Of a stretch of 64,000 bases of DNA, positions 41,693 to 49,420 are shown piece by piece (the stretch's first letter is position 1; every line of letters begins with the position of its first letter). Below the pieces are notes generated by a model. That model searched no databases and had not been told where the DNA came from. It saw nothing but the letters and a program-made list of their open reading frames with translations. Position numbers and translations under genes: made by a program. This DNA comes from Kineosporiaceae bacterium (GTDB lineage: Bacteria; Actinomycetota; Actinomycetes; Actinomycetales; Kineosporiaceae), in contig JADJPO010000003.1 of the NCBI GenBank assembly GCA_016713225.1, forward strand, positions 868,001 through 932,000, read 5' to 3'.

Positions 41693-42192
41693 GCACTCGG
41701 GACGAGGACTTCCGGCAGCTCTACCGCACCGAGCGGATCGCCAACCAGCTGGCCTGGTACCGCGCCCGCAGCACCGAGTATCGGACGGCGCACGACCAGG
41801 CGATCCTGCTGCGCAACGGGCTGCTGTGGGTGGCCGCCATCTGCGGGGTGCTCGGGGCCGCTCCCGTCGGACCGGCGGCCCGCACGGCGTTGGGACTGAC
41901 CGCGGCGCTGCTGGCGGCGCTGGCCACGGTCATCGCCGGTTTCGACACGCTGATCGACTTCGACACCGTGCGCAAGCTCTACGACGACGCCGCCGGGAAT
42001 CTCGACCAGGCCGACATCGACTGGGACGGCGCGAGCTCGACCGACCTACCCGAGCTCATCGATCGCGTCGAGGACGTGCTGGAGACCGAGAACGGCCGCT
42101 GGGGGCAACTCCTGCGCGCCTCGGCGACGGCCAGCGCGGCCGCGGCCGCGGCCGCCACAGAACGTGAGGGAACCGGCTCGCCTGAGCCGTGA
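41689..42192 (+). CDS. SLATT/DUF4231-type two-helix membrane protein (2)
   Basis: Protein of 167 aa. The N-terminal helix (RIANQLAWYRARSTEYRTAH) is followed by two membrane helices (GLLWVAAICGVLGAAPV ~44-60 and LGLTAALLAALATVIAG ~68-84) and the post-membrane segment FDTLIDFDTVRKLYDDAAGN; this is the DUF4231/SLATT pattern. The C-terminal tail is Ala-rich. It shares its architecture, but little sequence, with the preceding protein, so the pair may form a hetero-oligomer. The GTG start overlaps the previous stop. Confidence 0.75.
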   Translation: MSTRDEDFRQLYRTERIANQLAWYRARSTEYRTAHDQAILLRNGLLWVAAICGVLGAAPVGPAARTALGLTAALLAALATVIAGFDTLIDFDTVRKLYDDAAGNLDQADIDWDGASSTDLPELIDRVEDVLETENGRWGQLLRASATASAAAAAAATEREGTGSPEP

Positions 42193-42222
42193 CGTCGTCC
42201 GACGACCACGAGGGGGAACGAC

Positions 42223-43335
42223 ATGGGGTATCTGGATCGGGTTCACGCACCGGGTCCCAAGAAACTGCTCGCCCTGGACGGCGGCGGCCTGCGCGGAGCC
42301 CTCACCGTCGAGCTCCTCGCCGGTCTCGAGGAACTGCTGCGTCGCCGCACCGGGGCCGGGGCCGACTTCGTGTTGGCCGACTACTTCGACTACGTCGCGG
42401 GAACCAGTACCGGCGCGATCATCGCGGCCTGCATCGCCAAGGGGATGTCGATGCACGAGATCGGCCTGCTGTACACCGAGCACGGCAGGGAGATGTTCGA
42501 CCGGTCGTTTCTGCTGAAGCGGTTCGCGCACCGCTACGACTCCGACCGGCTGCGAGAGATGTTGCAGCTGAAACTGGGCACCGACACCACGATGGGCGAC
42601 CCCGCACTGCGCACGCTGCTCATGATGGTGCTGCGCAATGCCACCACCGACTCCCCGTGGCCGCTGAGCAATACGCCCGGTGCGCGCTACAACCAGCCCG
42701 AGCATCCCGACTGCAATCTGCGAATCCCGTTGTGGCAGCTGGTCTTGGCCAGCACGGCGGCGCCGACCTACTTCCGGCCCGAGGCCATCGACATCGGCAC
42801 GCAGCAGTTCGTGTTCGTGGACGGCGGGGTCACGATGTACAACAACCCCGCGTTTCAACTGTTCCTGATGGCCACCCTGCCCGAGTACGGCCTCGGCTGG
42901 GCCACCGGCGAGGACCAGCTGCTGCTGGTCTCGGTCGGCACGGGAACGGCCGCCAAGGCGGACGACCGGTTGCAGCCGCGCCAGATGAATCTGCTCTACA
43001 ACGCCGGCTCGGTGCCGGCGGCGCTCATGGCCGCCGCACTGCACCAACAGGACACGTTGTGCCGGGTGCTGGGTCGGTGCCGGTTCGGACCCGTGCTCGA
43101 CCGCGAGATCGGTGACCTCATCGCGCCGCCCGGAATCCTCGAGTCGAGGCTCATGACGTACGTGCGGTACTGCCCGGACCTGTCCGCTCGGGGGCTGGCG
43201 GCGCTCGGACTGTCCGACATCCGACCTGAGGACGTCCAGCGTCTCGACAGCGTCGACCACATCGACGACCTGCGGCGCATCGGCACCGTCGCCGCCCGGA
43301 CGTACCTGAAGGACGAGCACTTCAAGGGGTTCTGA
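42223..43335 (+). CDS. Patatin-like phospholipase
   Basis: Phospholipase-fold protein of 370 aa. The oxyanion-hole motif DGGGLRG is at residues ~19-25, the nucleophile Ser62 in GTSTG, and the catalytic Asp200 in VDGGVTMYNNPA; the Ser-Asp dyad is intact. Bacterial patatins of this group (CapV/CapE-like) degrade membrane phospholipids when a defence system is triggered. Here no CD-NTase is encoded, so the trigger would be another signal. It starts 30 nt after the SLATT gene with a GAGGGGGAA site, and its stop overlaps the next start (TGATG). Confidence 0.88.
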   Translation: MGYLDRVHAPGPKKLLALDGGGLRGALTVELLAGLEELLRRRTGAGADFVLADYFDYVAGTSTGAIIAACIAKGMSMHEIGLLYTEHGREMFDRSFLLKRFAHRYDSDRLREMLQLKLGTDTTMGDPALRTLLMMVLRNATTDSPWPLSNTPGARYNQPEHPDCNLRIPLWQLVLASTAAPTYFRPEAIDIGTQQFVFVDGGVTMYNNPAFQLFLMATLPEYGLGWATGEDQLLLVSVGTGTAAKADDRLQPRQMNLLYNAGSVPAALMAAALHQQDTLCRVLGRCRFGPVLDREIGDLIAPPGILESRLMTYVRYCPDLSARGLAALGLSDIRPEDVQRLDSVDHIDDLRRIGTVAARTYLKDEHFKGF

Positions 43336-44720
43336 TGACCGATGAGCCGAGCGTGCTGCGTCCGATCTGTTTCGTGCTGATGCCGTTCGGCACGAAGCAG
43401 GACGAGAATCACCGGACGATCAACTTCGACACGGTGTTCACGGCGATCATCGAACCGGCGGTCACGGCCGCCGGGATGGACTGCATCCGGGCCGACGCCG
43501 AGACGGTCGGTGGCATCATTCACAAGCCGATGTTCGAACGCCTGTGGTTCTGTGAGTTCGCCGTGGCGGATCTGACCACCGCGAACGCCAACGTGTTCTA
43601 CGAGCTCGGGGTCCGGCATGCCCTGCGTCCGTTCACCACGGTGCTCATCTCGGCGCAGGGTTCACCGTTGCCCTTCGATCTCGGGCCGGTTCGCCGGGCC
43701 CACGCCTATCACCTGGACGACGCCGGCTCACCGACCATGACCCACAACGACGTCGCGGCGCTCACCGAGCAGCTACGCGCGGTGTCGTCGTCCGTCAAGC
43801 GGTCGATCGACAGCCCCGTCTACCAGTTGCTCGCTGGTCTGGGCGACTGGCAGGCACCCGATCCGGACGAGGTGGACGCCTTTCACGATCGGATGGCGCA
43901 GGTCGAGGAGTTGCGCCAGCAGTTGCACGCCGCCTCGGACACGGCCGAGTACGCGGGCACCGAGGCCGCCAAGGTGGAGTTGATCAGCTTCGAGTCCCGA
44001 CTCGGCAAGCTGGAGGCCACCACGCTCGGCCTGGCGGCCGAGCTGCTGCTCGCCTACCGGGGTGTGGAGGCGTACGAGGAGATGATCGCCCTCGTCGCGC
44101 GCCTACCCGAGCAGATGTCGCGACTGCCGATGATCCGGGAGCAGTACGCCCTGGCGCTGAACCGGTCCGGCGACCCGAGCAAGGCCATCCGTGTGCTCGG
44201 CACGCTCATCCGCGAGCGCGGTCCGAGCAGCGAGACGTGCGGGATCCTCGGCCGAGTCCACAAGGACCGCTGGGAGGCTGAGCTGACAGCGGGCCGGACC
44301 GCTGCAGCGGAAGGACATCTCGAGCGCGCCATCGACACCTATGTTCAGGGTTTCGAGGTCGATTGGCGCGACTACTACCCCGGCATCAACGCCGTCGAGC
44401 TCATGACCCTGAGGGACCCGGACGACCCGCGCATCGCCACGCTGCTGCCCGTCGTCCGGTACAGCGCCGAGCGTGCCGTCGAGGCCTCACCCGACTACTG
44501 GGGCCAAGCGACCATGCTCGAACTGGCCATCCTGGCCAACGATGTGGACGACGCCCAACGCCGGCTGGGCAGGGCACTGGCGGCCTCACACGACCAGATG
44601 ATGATCGCCTCGACCACCGCCAGCCTGCGTCGCGTGCTCGCCGCGAAACGGCAGGTGGGCGACGACATGTCCTGGCTCGAAGCGATCGTCGATCAGTTGT
44701 CCGCGGCGGGAAGGGGGTGA
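43335..44720 (+). CDS. Nucleotide-hydrolase-like domain fused to TPR scaffold (DUF4071 type)
   Basis: Protein of 461 aa. Residues ~8-130 form an alpha/beta domain (ICFVLMPFGTKQDENHRTIN, IRADAETVGGIIHKPMFERL, FAVADLTTANANVFYELGVR) resembling nucleoside deoxyribosyltransferase / TIR-like nucleotide-processing folds. Residues ~200-455 are helical repeats of the DUF4071 class (TRAFs-binding region of ASK-type MAP3K). Published comparative genomics proposed this TPR scaffold as a sensor of NAD-derived signals in prokaryotic immunity. It is the last gene of the SLATT-SLATT-patatin operon, with a 1-nt overlap. Catalytic residues of the N-domain could not be assigned with certainty. Confidence 0.75.
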   Translation: MTDEPSVLRPICFVLMPFGTKQDENHRTINFDTVFTAIIEPAVTAAGMDCIRADAETVGGIIHKPMFERLWFCEFAVADLTTANANVFYELGVRHALRPFTTVLISAQGSPLPFDLGPVRRAHAYHLDDAGSPTMTHNDVAALTEQLRAVSSSVKRSIDSPVYQLLAGLGDWQAPDPDEVDAFHDRMAQVEELRQQLHAASDTAEYAGTEAAKVELISFESRLGKLEATTLGLAAELLLAYRGVEAYEEMIALVARLPEQMSRLPMIREQYALALNRSGDPSKAIRVLGTLIRERGPSSETCGILGRVHKDRWEAELTAGRTAAAEGHLERAIDTYVQGFEVDWRDYYPGINAVELMTLRDPDDPRIATLLPVVRYSAERAVEASPDYWGQATMLELAILANDVDDAQRRLGRALAASHDQMMIASTTASLRRVLAAKRQVGDDMSWLEAIVDQLSAAGRG

Positions 44721-44790
44721 GTTCGGCTACCGCGGGCTCGCCGTCGATCACGCCGGCATCGCCGACGTGCGGGAATGGCCGCGCGACGTC

Positions 44791-45715
44791 CTACCGAGGC
44801 GATCCACCGTGCCGCAGGAAGCCGTTTCCGACGCCCTTCTGGAAGATGTAGCGAAGCCTTCCATCGGACTGCCTGGTGAGAGTGATCTCCACCTGGCCGC
44901 AAGGACCACTGTCGACACTCTCCTGCACGATGATCTCCCGAGGCTCAGCCGCGGTCAGGCTCCACGTCACCACGCATCCCAGACTCGGATAGGTCCCCGT
45001 CGCCACTCTCTCGCCGAGGCGGCCCTGCAGGATGCGCACCGTGAAGTCATACGGGGACTGGCGTGATCCCGTCTGGTTGATCTGCCCAGACCACCATCCC
45101 AGGAACTCGAGGGGAATCAGGCCGGACGGCGCCTGGAGGGTGCCAGCTGGTGAGGCACCCGACGTGGCCGACGCGTGGCCTGGGACGGTCGTTGGCGGCT
45201 GAGCACTCGGTGGTGCACCCGACGAGGGCGGCGAAGCCTGCGAAGGCTGCGAAGGGGGATGCTCCGCTGAACGGCGCTGAGTCTCCGCTCGAGTGCAGGA
45301 GGGCCGCCCCGACGCCCACGACGAGGACGACCGACAGAGCAGCCATGGTGCGACCCAGGGCCGGACGCGCTCCGCTGGCAGTGACCACCGTCGTCCCCGG
45401 CACGTTCACGCGCGACGGGGGTTCGGGTGAGCCCCGCTCGGGGGTGTTGGCAAGACCCGTCCGGGTCGCGTCCGGCACCTGCGACGTTACCGGTGGATGG
45501 TGAGCAATCCATGCTGGGGCACGAGGCGCCTCTGGTTGAGCGAGGGGCTCGGGATCCTCGTACGGTGAACGCGGGACAGTGAACGAGGCGACGGCCGGGG
45601 ACACGGTCTCAGCGGCATAGGGAGATGGCGGGAGGATCCGCGGTTCGGGCGTGGTCGCCGGTGTGCCGGCGGCAGCGCCGTCGCCCTGCGGCTCACGTCG
45701 GGAGGCATCCGTCAT
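44791..45715 (-). pseudogene. Frameshifted membrane protein with extracellular 'YPSLGC' domain
   Basis: The N-terminal frame (ATG 45715) has a Pro-rich cytoplasmic part and one membrane helix (MAALSVVLVVGVGAALLHSS). Near 45254-45258 the frame must shift by one base: deleting one C of a five-C run joins it to a Ser/Pro-rich linker and a C-terminal beta domain in another frame (LIPLEFLGWWSGQINQTGSR, GTYPSLGCVVTWSLTA, DGRLRYIFQKG) ending at TAG 44791. This domain is common on actinobacterial surface proteins and Ser/Thr kinases. A single extra base in a homopolymer points to a sequencing error at least as much as a true pseudogene. Ten nt upstream is the PH-like protein gene. Confidence 0.7.
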
Positions 45716-45724
45716 GACCGGTGT

Positions 45725-46171
45725 TCACACACCTCGAAGCACCGCGACAGCTGCTCGGTGTTTGACGAGTGCCTCGAAGTTCTTGCCCGCCGTTGTGGTC
45801 GTGTTGTCCGCTCCCATCATGAACTTTCCCTCGTTTGCCGTGATGTGGACGGCGCTGTTGGGAACGAACTGAAAGTGCTCGACCGTGGCCAAGGGCCATG
45901 CGACGACCTGCGGTGCTGGTGCCACGAACAACAACCGACGGTCGGTCAGGATCATCAGGCACAGTGTCTGCTTCGCCGTCACGCTGGCCGTGGTGGGAAG
46001 CATGGCCTCGACCGTCTCAGTGGCAGGCAGGTAGGCGTGGACAAGGTCCAGCGCCGCTCGACACGATCCGAGTATGAGCGCCCTGACCCCGGGATCTGCA
46101 GCGGCGATCACAGAAGACAGATCGGGTCGTGGGCTTTCTGCATCGACGGGAATGGATATCGACTCGGTCAT
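45725..46171 (-). CDS. Bacterial PH-like domain protein
   Basis: Protein of 148 aa. A helical N-region (residues ~15-60) is followed by a PH-like/YokE-type beta domain: KQTLCLMILTDRRLLFVAPA, VVAWPLATVEHFQFVPNSAV, VHITANEGKFMMGADN and a C-terminal helix (GKNFEALVKHRAAVAVLRGV). Such domains bind lipids or partner proteins at the membrane. ATG 46171 follows a GGGGG site. It precedes the frameshifted membrane protein by 9 nt and is probably co-transcribed with it. Confidence 0.7.
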   Translation of the reverse strand: MTESISIPVDAESPRPDLSSVIAAADPGVRALILGSCRAALDLVHAYLPATETVEAMLPTTASVTAKQTLCLMILTDRRLLFVAPAPQVVAWPLATVEHFQFVPNSAVHITANEGKFMMGADNTTTTAGKNFEALVKHRAAVAVLRGV

Positions 46172-46380
46172 CTTGCCCCCAGGCACCACGTCACGCTGAC
46201 CACTTCGGCATGAACCTGTTTCGTGCGGTCAGCCGAGAGACTATCCCTCTGATTCGCGCAGCTACCGGCTATTGCCCAACACTCCGCATTTGTGTCCCGC
46301 GATGATCACGGTGACCCGACGTCTTCACCGCGTGCTGGCCGCCGCGGGAGTCGGGTGAGGCGGGTGAGGCGGGTGAGAGA
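46172..46380. other. Intergenic region after the GGDEF remnant
   Basis: 209 bp without a credible frame. It contains GATCACGGTGACC with TCACCG 13 nt further on (46304-46330), a weak hairpin, and a GGCGGGTGAGGCGGGTGAGG direct repeat near 46355-46377. Confidence 0.4.
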
Positions 46381-46798
46381 TCAGATCGGGTGCCCCAGTG
46401 CGACGCGGTCACGTCCGGCGGACTTGGCGGCGTAGAGCGCCTCATCGGCCGCCTGGAGCAGCGCCGCCAGCGGGACGCAGCATGCTGCGGGTCGAGATCC
46501 ACAGACCGAGGGTGCACAGCGTGACCGCGGCGACCGACACCGACTTGGCCACAGGGAACAGGTCGAGCCGCGCAAGGCCCGCCGCCATCATCGCGGTCCA
46601 GGTGTCGACCAGCGCCCACCACTGACCCCCGAAGAGCGCGATCAGCGCCCCGGTGGAGGCGACCGTCCCTCGGCGTTGCCAGGTGATCACCGTGAGAACG
46701 AACAGGGCAACCGCGGCGAGGCATAGGGAATCGGCAACCATGCTGGGGCAACACCATGCCCGGACGACACCGCCCATCCCGAGCGCCGTGCTCATCAC
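46381..46798 (-). pseudogene. Remnant of a membrane GGDEF protein with internal deletion
   Basis: The 5' part (start 46798) encodes several membrane helices (VADSLCLAAVALFVLTVITW, ASTGALIALFGGQWWALVDT, SVSVAAVTLCTLGLWISTRS). The 3' part, in a different frame, is exactly the end of a GGDEF domain: LLQAADEALYAAKSAGRDRV, stop at 46381. The central GGDEF core is missing, with the junction near 46470-46490. I read it as a diguanylate cyclase gene reduced by an internal deletion plus frame change. A complete GGDEF protein is encoded at 49421-50833. Confidence 0.65.
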
Positions 46799-46986
46799 GG
46801 GGTTGTCGGGTCTCCATCAGCTGGAGGTACCGCCTGGTCGATCGGGGCATTCGGGTCGGGCGGCGGCGGGATGTCCGGCCCGGGCGTGGGCGGCAGTGTG
46901 GGGTCAGGACCGGGAGGACCGGGACGCTCCGGCTCCGGCGGGTCCACGGGTGGCGATGGTGGCATGGGTGGCGTCGGCACGGTCAC
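46795..46986 (-). CDS. Small proline-rich protein
   Basis: Protein of 63 aa of which nearly half is proline (TPPMPPSPPVDPPEPERPGP). The GTG at 46986 follows GAGAGG. Its TGA overlaps the GTG start of the GGDEF remnant (GTGA), so it was probably coupled to that gene. No domain can be named; it may be a decayed linker. Confidence 0.4.
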   Translation of the reverse strand: MTVPTPPMPPSPPVDPPEPERPGPPGPDPTLPPTPGPDIPPPPDPNAPIDQAVPPADGDPTTP

Positions 46987-46989
46987 GAC

Positions 46990-47436
46990 TGGTCACCTCT
47001 CACTCGTCCGAGTCGAGCCACCACCATCAGACCCCATCCGCCACCGCGCCAATCGAGCGTCCCACGCCACCCGGCCGACCGATCGCTGTGCCCCCAGGTG
47101 TCCGGCCCGCTGCCAGGTGGCCGGCGAGAACGTTGGGGCGGTACTCGAGCAGAGCCTCATCACGAACGTGACGATCGCGGGGAAGCTGGCCTCGTCGATC
47201 GCTCGTGCCTGCCACTCCAAGGAGCACCTGTCCCGAGTCAGGACGGAATCGACGACCAGGGCCACTGCCCGGAAGGAGCTGGTCACTGTCGTTCCGGGCG
47301 AAGTGGCCCTGGTGACTCGTACCAGTCCTCAGCAGGGAGATTCGTACTCACGCTTTCCGACCAGCATGTTGATCTTCAAGCGGCCGTTGCAGAGTGAGGC
47401 CTAGCCGGCGACAAGGCCGCCGCCGGTAGGCGGCTC
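46990..47436. other. Interval with coding-like frames on both strands, unresolved
   Basis: Two overlapping frames have high third-position G/C. Minus 46993-47286 (97 aa, GTG start, RAIDEASFPAIVTFVMRLCS) would precede the proline-rich gene by 6 nt in the same direction. Plus 47117-47404 (95 aa, GTG start, ENVGAVLEQSLITNVTIAGK) converges on the lipoprotein gene. Neither matches a family I know. At most one is likely real; the minus frame is favoured by its tandem position. Confidence 0.3.
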
Positions 47437-48448
47437 TCAGAAGGGGACGATGTGCGCGCCGGAGGGTAGGGCAATCGTTACCGGCGAACCCCACCGAGTG
47501 AACGTACTGACCTCTCGGTAGCTGTGGCGTTTGCCGGCCGCCGTCCAGGTCACCAACTCCACCACCTTGCGAGGGAGGTGGTTCTTGTCGAGGTAGTAGG
47601 TGACCACGGTCTTGCCGTTCATCTGGTCGGCGGCAGGCCGCAGGGTGGCCGGTTGGGACGAGTAGTACTGCGCAGTTGTCATGCGGACGGTGTGGGCGAT
47701 GCAGGGCACTCCGTCGACCGTGGTTGCCGTCCCTCGCGTGACCGTCAGCCGGGCCAGGTTCGCGTGCAGGCGTCCCGGCGTCATCTGCCGTTCCAGCCAC
47801 TGCAGGGCTGCCACCTGGTTGCCCCCTGCCGGAGTCGGCCTCGGGCAGCTCGATCCACAGCGTCGGGTCATCCTCGGCGCGCAGGTCGTGCGTGTAGCGC
47901 GCGCCGGGTACCGCGATGATCCGCTGCGTGACGTAATCACCCGTCCCGGTCACGTCGTACGACGTGACTCCCTTGCGCCAGAGGACTTTTCCGGAATAGG
48001 TGTTGCTCACCTGATCACCGACCGAGGTTCGCTCGACGAAAGCGACGCTGCCTCGGGCGAGGACGGCGGCATTCATCGCTGCGTTCAGGGCGCCCAGGGT
48101 CGACATGGTGGTGGTGGCAGTGGCGGTGGGCCGAGGCGTCGTCGCTGTGCTGCGCGTGGCCCCGGCGGAGGCCGTCGGCTGCGGACGCGCGGGCGACGCG
48201 GACGGCGACGCCGTGGCGGACACGGACGGTTCAGACGACGCCGACGGTGTCACCACACCCCCCACGCCGCCCGTCGCGGACGTGCGAGCGACCGTCGAGA
48301 GGCCGGCCGACGCGGTTGGTGTGGCATCCGCTGAACAGCCGACCATCGCCAAGCCCATCAGCAGACTCGAGAGCACGGCACCCACCGGTCGGACCGCCGA
48401 CCGACCCGAGGAACGATGAACCGCCGTCCCGTCCCTGGGGATGGACAT
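47437..48448 (-). pseudogene. Lipoprotein (LppX/LprG-like size), frameshifted
   Basis: The N-terminal frame starts at ATG 48448 with an ideal AGGAGG site and a lipobox (LLMGLAMVGC), then a Ser/Thr/Pro/Ala linker and a beta-rich domain (AFVERTSVGDQVSNTYSGKV, TSYDVTGTGDYVTQRIIAVP). At 47822-47826 one G of a five-G run must be removed to continue into ALQWLERQMTPGRLHANLAR, TTVDGVPCIAHTVRMT, TVVTYYLDKNHLPRKVVELV and the end at 47437. With the correction the protein would be about 336 aa. It is likely intact in the organism, the extra base being a consensus error. Confidence 0.7.
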
Positions 48449-48524
48449 GCTTGCCCTCCTGGCCTGTGCACCGCGGAGGCGCCACCGTAGCGCCGTGCAG
48501 GGGCCGGTTGCGGAGGTTTCCGTG

Positions 48525-49163
48525 TCAGAGGGTTCGCCAGGGGTCGACGAAGACGTCGTCGACCTGCCACGCGGCCGACGTCCCGGTGGCCGTGAACTTG
48601 ATCTTGAGGCTCTGCCCGCCGGTGTAGTCCACCTTGTTGGGGATGGCCATCCGGGGTGAGACCTTCCAGCCGGCCCCGGCGTCGGCCACGGTGTAGGACG
48701 AGTAGGCAGTTCCGAGAGCGCTCAGCACGGAGATGTCGACCCGCAGCGTGGCGCCGGAGACGCCCGGGCTGCGGTAGGCGAAACGGATCGAGTCCTCACC
48801 CGGGACGACGCAGATCACCTCACTGATCGCCGAGCCCCCGGCGTTGACCTTGAGGGAGCGGGTGTCGGACCGGTTGCCCGTGAGATAGAAGGGGCTGTTG
48901 CCCGAGACGATCCCCGCGTTCGACGCGACCCACCCGTTGAGCCTGGCGGTCTCGAACCCGCCCTCCTGGGGCAGGAAGTACTCGTTGGTGTCGCCGTAGG
49001 CCTTGAACACCTGGCTCGTCACCCGCTGGCCGCAGACGTTGTAGTACGTCGCGGCCTCGGCGGGAACCGAGGTGGCGACGGCACCTGCCGAAGCGACCAA
49101 CGCGGTGAGGGTGGCTGCGACAAGGCCGTGGGTGCGGCGTCCGAAGCGACGAGACAGGGACAT
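48525..49163 (-). CDS. Secreted beta-sandwich protein, unknown
   Basis: Protein of 212 aa with a Sec signal (RRTHGLVAATLTALVASAGA, cleavage near AEAATYY). The mature part is beta-rich and looks like a carbohydrate-binding or jelly-roll fold: LPQEGGFETARLNGWVASNA, SVLSALGTAYSSYTVADAGA, WQVDDVFVDPWRTL at the very end. Two cysteines (VCGQ and VICVVPG) may form a disulphide. No catalytic motif. Single gene; the intergenic region to 49421 separates it from the divergent GGDEF gene. Confidence 0.7.
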   Translation of the reverse strand: MSLSRRFGRRTHGLVAATLTALVASAGAVATSVPAEAATYYNVCGQRVTSQVFKAYGDTNEYFLPQEGGFETARLNGWVASNAGIVSGNSPFYLTGNRSDTRSLKVNAGGSAISEVICVVPGEDSIRFAYRSPGVSGATLRVDISVLSALGTAYSSYTVADAGAGWKVSPRMAIPNKVDYTGGQSLKIKFTATGTSAAWQVDDVFVDPWRTL

Positions 49164-49420
49164 GGAGACCTCCAGGCGAGAGCAGGCTGTTCGTGGTCCA
49201 GGTATGAGGGCTGGTGCCCGGCTGACCTGCGATACCCAGAATGAACGCTCAGAGTGATCGCTCGATATCCCTGAGTACGCACTTCACACGTCCGGCTGCC
49301 CAGCGCACCCGTTCGTGGTCAGCGGTGTCCGTGTACGGCCCCCTGTGGCCGCCCGGGCCGAGCAGTGGCGTCACCTGGTCGGCCCCCACCCACCTCCGTT
49401 CGGGTTCCGGACAGCTGTTC
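49164..49420. other. Divergent intergenic region
   Basis: 257 bp between the secreted protein gene and the GGDEF gene. The plus-strand frame is open from 49241 but has weak coding composition. No promoter consensus was recognised. Confidence 0.4.

Noticed and set aside
40343..44720. Classical CBASS
   Set aside because: No CD-NTase, Cap2/Cap3 or HORMA/TRIP13 gene, although a patatin effector is present.
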